From Phycisphaerales bacterium (GTDB lineage Bacteria; Planctomycetota; Phycisphaerae; Phycisphaerales; UBA1924), in assembly GCA_025453375.1 (NCBI GenBank), contig JALOQT010000109.1:1-5051 (forward strand): a stretch of DNA of 5,051 nucleotides. The letters run 5' to 3'. The translations under genes were made by a program, and so were the position numbers. The notes below the pieces were generated by a model. The model worked only from the letters and a program-made list of their open reading frames with translations. It was not told the origin of the DNA and searched no databases. Positions 1 to 5,051 of the stretch are shown here, in pieces. Numbering within the stretch: position 1 is the first letter of the stretch; every line of letters starts with the position of its first letter.

Positions 1-25
1 TCCCCGCGCTAACCTCACCCCACGC

Positions 26-1783
26 ATGACGCCCCCCTCCTCGGGCCAACCCGCCGCGATTCTGCTCCTCCTGGCCGCCGGCCTGCTCCTGCCCGCCTGT
101 GCCTCGCCCTTGCAGACGGGCGACGGCGCCGAGCTTCGCTCCAGCATCCTCACCGCCCAGCAGCGTGAACTGGCGATCGTCCAGGAACGGGGCAACACCC
201 GCCAAAGGGCCGCCGCCTCCTCCGAACCCTCCGGCCTGCCCGCCTCCGTGCTGGGCACGCTCGACACCACCTCCGGCCCGGCCAGCTACACCAGCACCCC
301 CGTCCGCGTCGGTGCCAGCCTCTTTGGCGAGGCCACGCCGACGGCCGACCTCTCCCTCTCGCGCAGCCTGATCACTACCGTCAGCAACAACCTGACGATC
401 CAGTTCGGCCGCCTCGCCCCCGCCATCAGCGAGGCCCGTCTGACGGCCACCGAAGCCGCCTTCGACTGGACCCTCTTCGCCACCACCAGTTACGCCTACA
501 TCGACCAGCCCCGCACACGCACCAGCGTCTTCAACCCGGGCGTCGATCAGCGACAGGACGGCACACTCTCCGCCGGCATCCGCCGACGCCTCGTCTCCGG
601 CGGCGGCCTGACCCTCCAGCAGGAACTGCAACGCTCCGACGACGACACCCCCAACCAGACCACGCTGCCCAACCCCAGCAACTCCCTGCGCTTCACCGCG
701 CAGCTCGATCAGCCCCTGCTGCGAAACTTCGGGTCCGATGCCGCCCTCGCCGAGGTCCGCCTCGCGGCCAATGCCGAGCGCGACGCGATCCAGCAACTCA
801 AGGCCACGCTCGTCCAGCAAGTCGCCGAGGCCGAGGCGGCGTATTGGCAGCTCGTCCGTGCCCATGGCGAACTGAAAATCGCCCAGCGTCTCCTCGACCG
901 CGGCGTCGAAGTCCGCGACACGCTCCGCAAGCGTCAAGGCTCAGCACAGGACGTCCGCGCCAGCCAGTTTTCCGACGCCGTCGCGACCGTTGAGTCCCGC
1001 CGGGCCGATGTCATCCGCGCCGAGGCGACGCTGCGTCAATCCTCCGACCGCGTCAAGCAGTTGATGAATGACCCGCAGGCCGGCCTGGCGACCGAAATCC
1101 TCCTTGTCCCGACCGACGCACCCCTGACCGCCCCGCTGACCTTCACCCTCGCCGACGTGCTGACCACCGCCCTGGCCAACCGCGCCGAGGTGCAGCGTGC
1201 CTTGCTGGCGATCAATGACTCGGCCATCCGCCAGCAACTGGCCGACAACGCCCGCCTCCCGCAGCTGGACATGCGCCTGCAGGTGCAGGTCTCCGAACTG
1301 CGCGACAACCTCGACACCACCTATGGCCGCCTGATCGACGCCAACTTCGTCAACTATCTCGTCGGCTTGAACTATGAGCAGCCCATCGGCAACCGCGGGC
1401 CGGAGGCCGCCTTCCGTGGACGCATGCTCGAAAATCTCCAGGCCCAGCTCACGTATCGCGAGGTCGTCCAGCGCATCATCTTGGATGTCAAGACCGCCCT
1501 GCGCAGCGTCACGACCAGCTACGCCCTCATCGAGCAGACCCGCGCCAGCCGCATCGCCGCGGCGGAGAATCTCCGGACCCTGGAAGTCGAGGAGAAGACC
1601 ATCCAGGCCCTCTCGCCGGAGTTCCTCGACCTCAAACTCCGCCGCCAGCAGGCCCTCGCCGGCGCCGAACTGGCCGAACTGGCCGCCCTGACCGAGTACA
1701 ACGCCAGCCTCGCCCGCCTTCACGCCGCGATGGGCACCGCCCTGCAGCGCAACGGCATCCGCTTCGAGGTCGAAAGCCAGTAA
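26..1783 (+). CDS. TolC/NodT-family outer-membrane efflux lipoprotein
   Basis: Predicted outer-membrane channel of a tripartite export system: TolC-family trimers form a beta-barrel plus a long periplasmic alpha-tunnel that docks with an adaptor and an inner-membrane pump. The N-terminus is a lipoprotein signal: hydrophobic residues 10-22, then Leu-Pro-Ala-Cys with the lipidated Cys at 25. Two outer-membrane efflux repeats follow, at about 110-348 and 370-572. Both show the family pattern of long Ala/Gln/Glu/Arg-rich helices (about 237-300, 305-347, 380-410, 462-525, 535-572) separated by beta segments, with the typical DQPLLRNFG at 228-236 and the related YEQPIGNRG at 450-458. The length of 585 exceeds the roughly 450-500 usual for the family, because a Ser/Thr/Pro-rich linker of about 85 residues separates the lipid anchor from the first repeat. 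A 9-base tandem repeat (GCCGAACTG at 1664-1681) encodes part of the last helix. The ATG at 26 is chosen because it directly precedes the signal peptide; it has no Shine-Dalgarno site, and the frame is open to the window edge, so a slightly earlier start cannot be excluded. Substrate is not predictable. Family assignment is confident. Confidence 0.93.
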   Translation: MTPPSSGQPAAILLLLAAGLLLPACASPLQTGDGAELRSSILTAQQRELAIVQERGNTRQRAAASSEPSGLPASVLGTLDTTSGPASYTSTPVRVGASLFGEATPTADLSLSRSLITTVSNNLTIQFGRLAPAISEARLTATEAAFDWTLFATTSYAYIDQPRTRTSVFNPGVDQRQDGTLSAGIRRRLVSGGGLTLQQELQRSDDDTPNQTTLPNPSNSLRFTAQLDQPLLRNFGSDAALAEVRLAANAERDAIQQLKATLVQQVAEAEAAYWQLVRAHGELKIAQRLLDRGVEVRDTLRKRQGSAQDVRASQFSDAVATVESRRADVIRAEATLRQSSDRVKQLMNDPQAGLATEILLVPTDAPLTAPLTFTLADVLTTALANRAEVQRALLAINDSAIRQQLADNARLPQLDMRLQVQVSELRDNLDTTYGRLIDANFVNYLVGLNYEQPIGNRGPEAAFRGRMLENLQAQLTYREVVQRIILDVKTALRSVTTSYALIEQTRASRIAAAENLRTLEVEEKTIQALSPEFLDLKLRRQQALAGAELAELAALTEYNASLARLHAAMGTALQRNGIRFEVESQ

Positions 1784-1926
1784 GCCCTTGACTCTTGGCG
1801 TACCCCGGACCTCCGGGCCGGGCGAACTGCCGCCGATCGCCGCTCCGTTCAACGCCGTGTGGGTCAGCCGAGTCTTTGTCCCCTTCTGGTCCGATTGTCT
1901 TTCGCGTCCCCTCCCCGCTTCCCTCC
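1784..1926. other. Intergenic gap with small GC hairpin and pyrimidine-rich leader
   Basis: This 143-base gap lies between the efflux gene and asnB. It holds a short perfect hairpin, CCCGG-ACCT-CCGGG at 1804-1817, with no T-run after it, so it is not a standard intrinsic terminator, though it could pause polymerase or stabilise a 3' end. TTGACT at 1788-1793 resembles a -35 box, but no -10 hexamer lies at a suitable distance. The last 20 bases before asnB (1907-1926) are almost pure pyrimidine and contain no Shine-Dalgarno motif. The gap stays open in the asnB frame from 1795, but the translation looks like non-coding sequence. I see no small gene or RNA here; read-through from the upstream gene is possible. 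Confidence 0.4.
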
Positions 1927-3975
1927 ATGTGCGGCATCGCCGGCATCCTCCGCCTCGCCCGCGCCCTTCCGGCCCACGCTGCCGATCGCGCGATCCCCGA
2001 AGCCTGGCTGGACACGCTCGAAGCCTCCATCGCCCACCGCGGGCCAGACGGCCGCGGCCGTTTCCGCGATGCCCGCGACCTTGCGCAAGGCCGCACCATC
2101 CATGTCGCGCTGCTGCAGCGCCGCCTCTCGATCATCGACCACGGCGGCGGCCGCCAGCCCATGCTCGCCACCTCCGCCGAGCCTTGCAGCACAGGCACAC
2201 CCCCGCGCCTCTTCCACGGCCCCCCCGCCGACGCGACCGCCCCGTGCACTTATCAACAACTGCCCGACACCGACCTCCGCGCCGTCGTCTTCAACGGCTG
2301 CATCTACAACCACCGCGCCCTGCGCGCCACCCTGCAGGCCCAGGGCCATCGATTCGTCTCCGACCATTCCGATACCGAAACCCTGCTGCACGCCCAGACG
2401 CAGTGGGGGGGTGAAAGTAGTGAGTATCTCGACGGCATGTACGCCGTCGCCCTCTGGCACCGCGCCAGCGCCACCCTGACGCTGATGCGCGACCTGGCCG
2501 GCGAAAAGCCGCTCTACCTCGCCAGCGCGACGGTGGACGGCGACGAAGTCCTGGCCTTCTCCTCCAGCCCCGCCGGCCTCATCGCCCTTCGCCGCCAACT
2601 CGGCCAGCCTGTCACGATCGACCCGCTGGGTGCGATGCTGTGGCTCAAGCACGGCTATTGGTCACGCTTGCCGATCGACCTGATCGAACTGGCCCCGGGC
2701 ACGACGCACGTCATCGACCCGCGCCATGCCCCGGCCATGGCCAGCGCAATGGCCGACGCCTTGCGCACGCCCGTCCACGTGATCAGGCCGACATCGCCAT
2801 CGCTCCCGCCCGCGACAACGCTCACGCCCCAGCGCGTCACGACGCTTCTGCAGGATGCGATCACCAGCCGCCTGGATGCTGACGTGCCGATCGGGTGTTT
2901 TTTGTCCGGCGGGGTGGATTCGTCGATCGTCGCCGCGGTGGCGCAGCGCGCGTTGCAGGCCGCAGGTGGGCGGTCACTGTTGACCTTCAACGTCAAGATG
3001 CCCGACGAGCGGTTCGATGAATCGCCCTTCGCCCACATGGTCGCCCGCCACCTGGGCACGAAGCACATCGAACTGACCACCCCCGCCCCCGCACACACGC
3101 AGAGCAGCGCCGCCGACGATCTTGTCCGCCTCATCACGCAGTTGGGCCTGCCCTTTGGCGATTCGTCACTCTTGCCCACGCACTGGGTCTCCGTTGCGGC
3201 GCGCCAGCACGTCACCGTCGCGCTGGGGGGTGATGGCGGCGATGAACTCTTCGCCGGCTACCAGCGCTATCAGGCCCAGCAGGCCATGGCGCGATGGACG
3301 ATGCTGCAGCCCCTCGCCCGCGCCCTGCCCGGCCCGCTGGCCCGACGGCTCGGCGGCAACCTCGGCCGCGTCATCACCAGCCTGCGATACCACGGCTATC
3401 ACGACCTTCACGCCATCTTCCGCACCCCGCAGATCGCCGATCTCCTCGGCGCCGATCGCGCCGCCACCCTCGCCAGCGCTTATAGCCCCCGCCCCGTCGG
3501 TGCTGACGCGCGCCATGACGACTTCGCCCACTACCTGCCCGAGGACCTGATGCGCAAGGTCGACACCGCCTCGATGGCCATCGCCCTGGAGGTTCGCGCA
3601 CCGCTGCTGGCCCGCGGGCTGGTCAGCGAGGCCCTGGGCACAACTCTCGACGGCGTCTTTGCCGACGGCGCCGCCCGCCGGCGCAAGGGCCTGCTCCGTG
3701 CCGTCGCCCGCAGCCTCGTCCCCGCCGAGGCCATCGACCGCAAGAAGCAGGGCTTCGGCGTGCCCATGGGCCGCTGGCTGCGCGAGGACTATGCCGGCCT
3801 CCGCACGCTCCTGAATGACACCCTCGCCCAGCCCGACCCGTGGCCCGGCCTGGGCCTCTCCAAGCCCGCCGCGCAGAAATTGCTGGCCGAGCACGACCGC
3901 CAAGGCCGCGACCATGGCCAGCGCCTCTGGATGCTGATGGTCATGAGCGTGTTTCTGCGAAACCTGCGGGCATGA
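1927..3975 (+). CDS. asnB: Asparagine synthetase B, glutamine-hydrolysing (AsnB family)
   Basis: Cytoplasmic class II amidotransferase: glutamine is hydrolysed in the N-terminal domain and the ammonia is passed to aspartate, activated by ATP in the C-terminal domain, giving asparagine, AMP and PPi. The ATG at 1927 is fixed by the need for a catalytic Cys at residue 2 after Met removal (MCGIAGI); an in-frame ATG at 1795 would bury it. Glutaminase motifs: HRGPDG 37-42, RLSIID 66-71, FNGCIYNH 122-129, SDTETLL 148-154, then EKPLY 193-197. Synthetase motifs: PP-loop SGGVDSS 327-333, FDE 363-365, GDSSLLPT 411-418, GGDGGDELFAGY 434-445, KVDTASMA 544-551, LEVRAP 554-559, and KKQGFGVP 606-613 carrying the conserved Lys. 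Length is 682 against about 554 for E. coli AsnB and 600-650 for many relatives. Oddities: the usual Glu of the Asn-Gly-Glu pocket is Cys125, residues about 82-117 form an insertion, and the usual FASE motif reads FSSS (211-214). Two patches (2401-2430, 2884-2970) use different codons from the rest. It could be an AsnB-like amidotransferase acting on another acid, as in polysaccharide loci, but no such neighbours are visible. No Shine-Dalgarno site is seen. Confidence 0.93.
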   Translation: MCGIAGILRLARALPAHAADRAIPEAWLDTLEASIAHRGPDGRGRFRDARDLAQGRTIHVALLQRRLSIIDHGGGRQPMLATSAEPCSTGTPPRLFHGPPADATAPCTYQQLPDTDLRAVVFNGCIYNHRALRATLQAQGHRFVSDHSDTETLLHAQTQWGGESSEYLDGMYAVALWHRASATLTLMRDLAGEKPLYLASATVDGDEVLAFSSSPAGLIALRRQLGQPVTIDPLGAMLWLKHGYWSRLPIDLIELAPGTTHVIDPRHAPAMASAMADALRTPVHVIRPTSPSLPPATTLTPQRVTTLLQDAITSRLDADVPIGCFLSGGVDSSIVAAVAQRALQAAGGRSLLTFNVKMPDERFDESPFAHMVARHLGTKHIELTTPAPAHTQSSAADDLVRLITQLGLPFGDSSLLPTHWVSVAARQHVTVALGGDGGDELFAGYQRYQAQQAMARWTMLQPLARALPGPLARRLGGNLGRVITSLRYHGYHDLHAIFRTPQIADLLGADRAATLASAYSPRPVGADARHDDFAHYLPEDLMRKVDTASMAIALEVRAPLLARGLVSEALGTTLDGVFADGAARRRKGLLRAVARSLVPAEAIDRKKQGFGVPMGRWLREDYAGLRTLLNDTLAQPDPWPGLGLSKPAAQKLLAEHDRQGRDHGQRLWMLMVMSVFLRNLRA

Positions 3976-4015
3976 CGCCGCGGCTGCGTGCACACAGATT
4001 TCCATACCCCGGTGC

Positions 4016-4024
4016 TGCTAAACT
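4016..4024 (+). promoter_or_regulatory. Putative extended -10 promoter for the propeller lipoprotein gene
   Basis: TGCTAAACT fits the extended -10 pattern TGnTAnnnT, and its hexamer TAAACT matches TATAAT at four of six positions. It lies in a region less GC-rich than the coding sequence around it, about 55 bases before the ATG, which would give a leader of roughly 50 bases. No good -35 box is visible about 17 bases upstream, which extended -10 promoters tolerate. The assignment assumes a housekeeping sigma factor of the usual specificity. Confidence 0.4.
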
Positions 4025-4072
4025 CCCGGCCCAGTTTCGCTGTGGTTGTCCTCTGTCTGACCTTTCCGGGAG
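4023..4072. repeat. 7-base perfect inverted repeat whose right arm holds the RBS
   Basis: CTCCCGG at 4023-4029 is the exact reverse complement of CCGGGAG at 4066-4072, with 36 bases between the arms. The right arm contains the GGGAG ribosome-binding site of the next gene. The left arm overlaps the end of the candidate -10 box, so a transcript from that promoter would start at or after the left arm and could not form the stem. Only read-through RNA from asnB could fold this way and hide the RBS. In this GC-rich sequence chance is a real alternative. Confidence 0.25.
4068..4072 (+). promoter_or_regulatory. Shine-Dalgarno site GGGAG
   Basis: GGGAG ends 7 bases before the ATG at 4080, a good spacing, and this fixes the start of the lipoprotein gene. 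It is notable because neither of the two upstream genes has a recognisable Shine-Dalgarno site. Confidence 0.7.
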
Positions 4073-4079
4073 CCCGTTC

Positions 4080-5051
4080 ATGCTCGCACGTCTTGCCCGC
4101 CCGGCCGCGCTGCTCGCCCTTTCGGCCCTGTTGCCTCTGACGGCCTGCCACACGCACCGCGCCCCCAAGCCCGTCATCGACGACTCCCCCCTCCGCGGCA
4201 GCGAAGCGGTCGACCGCGATGCCTACGCCAAACTCGGCTACCGCCTGGACTGGTCCTCCTTCGGCTCCTTCGCCCGCGGCGCGGGCCTCAAGGGCGTCTA
4301 CCCGCTGGGTGATCTGCTGGCCCTGCAGGACGGCCGTGGCAACCTGACAGTCCTGCGTGAGGCCAGCGGCGAGAAGCTCTGGTCTGCCGAGCTGGGCAAC
4401 CCGTTTGACACATACCTCGGCATCGAGCGTGACGGCGGCAGCCTCATCGCCGCGACGAGCAGCGAACTGCGAATCTATGACATCCAGACCGGCGAGTTCC
4501 GCACGCGCCAGCCCTTCCAGCGCATCGCTGCCAGCGGCCCGGCCCGCGTGGCCGATGTCTACGTCATGGGCACCGGCAGCGGCGTGGCGTATGGCCATTT
4601 GCTCCGCACCGCGCAGACCGGCTGGGCCTTCACCCTCGCCGGCCCCAGCACGACCGACCCGGTCCTCGGTGCGATCGATTCGGTCGCCTTCGCGAGCGAT
4701 GATGGTTCATTGACCGTGCTTGACCCCGGCTCGGGCAACCTCCGAGGTTTCGGCCGCATGTTCGGCAAGCCCGGCAGCAGCATCGATGCCGGCAGCGGGC
4801 ACTATTTCGTCCCCTCCTCCGATCAATCGCTCTACGCCTTCCGCATCGACAACGCCCAGCTCGCCTGGCGCTTCCGCACGCAGACGGCGCTGACCAACCC
4901 GGCCGTCTGGATGGGTGATTTCGTGGCCATCCAGGTGCCGGGCACCGGCCTGGTCGCGATCAACACCGCGACGGGCACGCAGCGTTGGATCGCCCCGAGC
5001 GTGACGGGCAACGCGGTCGTCCTGCGCGATGGCAAGCTCGTCACCTTCGAC
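4080..5051 (+). CDS. PQQ/BamB-like beta-propeller lipoprotein (3' end outside window)
   Basis: The reading frame is open from ATG 4080 to the last base of the window (324 codons, no stop), so the C-terminus is missing. The start is supported by GGGAG at 4068-4072 and by the signal peptide right after it: positive charges at 4 and 7, hydrophobic 8-20, lipobox Leu-Thr-Ala-Cys with Cys at 23. The mature protein begins with a polar stretch (24-55) and then shows repeated propeller blades. Each pairs a beta strand and a 'xLxVxDxxTGxxxW'-like turn: 79-104 (SGEKLW), 121-146 (IYDIQTGEF), 158-187 (TAQTGWAF), 200-225 (VLDPGSGNL), 241-268 (LYAFRIDNAQLAWRF) and 280-305 (LVAINTATGTQRW), with a seventh starting near 311. 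This matches the PQQ-like repeat fold seen in BamB, where it is a scaffold for outer-membrane protein assembly. PQQ cofactor binding is not implied, as the enzyme residues of quinoprotein dehydrogenases are not recognisable. Likely an envelope lipoprotein; a BamB role specifically is inference. It appears to be transcribed separately from asnB. Confidence 0.82.
   Translation, partial: MLARLARPAALLALSALLPLTACHTHRAPKPVIDDSPLRGSEAVDRDAYAKLGYRLDWSSFGSFARGAGLKGVYPLGDLLALQDGRGNLTVLREASGEKLWSAELGNPFDTYLGIERDGGSLIAATSSELRIYDIQTGEFRTRQPFQRIAASGPARVADVYVMGTGSGVAYGHLLRTAQTGWAFTLAGPSTTDPVLGAIDSVAFASDDGSLTVLDPGSGNLRGFGRMFGKPGSSIDAGSGHYFVPSSDQSLYAFRIDNAQLAWRFRTQTALTNPAVWMGDFVAIQVPGTGLVAINTATGTQRWIAPSVTGNAVVLRDGKLVTFD

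Noticed and set aside
1..12. Possible tail of an upstream gene (three codons then TAA at 10-12)
   Set aside because: A stop 13 bases before the efflux start would suit an operon, but four codons are not enough to support a gene.
1788..1817. TTGACT as a -35 box and the hairpin at 1804-1817 as an intrinsic terminator
   Set aside because: No -10 hexamer lies at 15-19 bases, and the hairpin has only five pairs and no T-run.
941..1852. 303-codon open frame on the minus strand
   Set aside because: It lies antisense to a clear TolC-family gene, its Gly/Ala/Val-rich product resembles no family I know, and such shadows are expected with high GC.
1795..1926. In-frame N-terminal extension of asnB from the ATG at 1795
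   Set aside because: It would bury the Cys that must be N-terminal for glutaminase activity, and the 44 extra residues look like translated non-coding sequence.
1864..2652. 262-codon minus-strand frame over the asnB N-terminus
   Set aside because: The + strand carries well-conserved glutaminase motifs; the antisense product is Gly/Ala/Val-rich without family features.
3975..3993. GC-rich palindromes (GCCGCGGC, GTGCAC) after the asnB stop as a terminator
   Set aside because: They leave no proper loop and no stable long stem, and are not followed by a T-tract.
3166..4005. 279-codon open frame on the minus strand
   Set aside because: Antisense to the conserved synthetase domain of asnB, with low-complexity composition typical of a shadow.
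3789..4598. 269-codon minus-strand frame spanning the asnB end and the lipoprotein start
   Set aside because: It runs across two supported genes and their regulatory gap, with no recognisable domain or start signal.

Overview
The window reads as an ordinary chromosomal stretch of a high-GC, Gram-negative-type bacterium. All three supported genes lie on the + strand. Two encode predicted exported lipoproteins, and one of these is a TolC-type outer-membrane protein, so an outer membrane is implied. The strong preference for C-ending codons, the pyrimidine-rich leaders without Shine-Dalgarno sites in front of the first two genes, and a PQQ-type beta-propeller lipoprotein would fit Planctomycetota, perhaps the Phycisphaerae. 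That placement is an impression from style, not a proof.

Layout: (1) 26-1783, a TolC/NodT-family outer-membrane efflux lipoprotein of 585 residues. (2) 1784-1926, a 143-base gap with one small GC hairpin and no convincing promoter. (3) 1927-3975, a 682-residue glutamine-dependent asparagine synthetase of the AsnB type, complete, with an unusual glutaminase domain. (4) 3976-4079, a 104-base gap carrying the best promoter candidate (extended -10 TGCTAAACT), a 7-base inverted repeat and a clear GGGAG ribosome-binding site. (5) 4080 to the window end, the first 324 codons of a lipoprotein with PQQ/BamB-like beta-propeller repeats, cut by the window edge.

The genes do not form an obvious pathway. 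The first two are co-directional and may be co-transcribed; the third appears to have its own promoter and translation signals. The efflux protein would work with an inner-membrane pump and periplasmic adaptor that could be encoded upstream of the window. AsnB makes asparagine, or amidates a related acid, in the cytoplasm. The propeller lipoprotein would sit in the cell envelope, possibly as a scaffold like BamB.

I see no mobile element, CRISPR array, tRNA or rRNA, and no evidence for a new multi-gene system. The point most worth following is the AsnB glutaminase domain: the near-invariant Asn-Gly-Glu of the glutamine pocket reads Asn-Gly-Cys, a roughly 30-residue insertion precedes it, and the usual Ala-Ser-Glu motif is lost.
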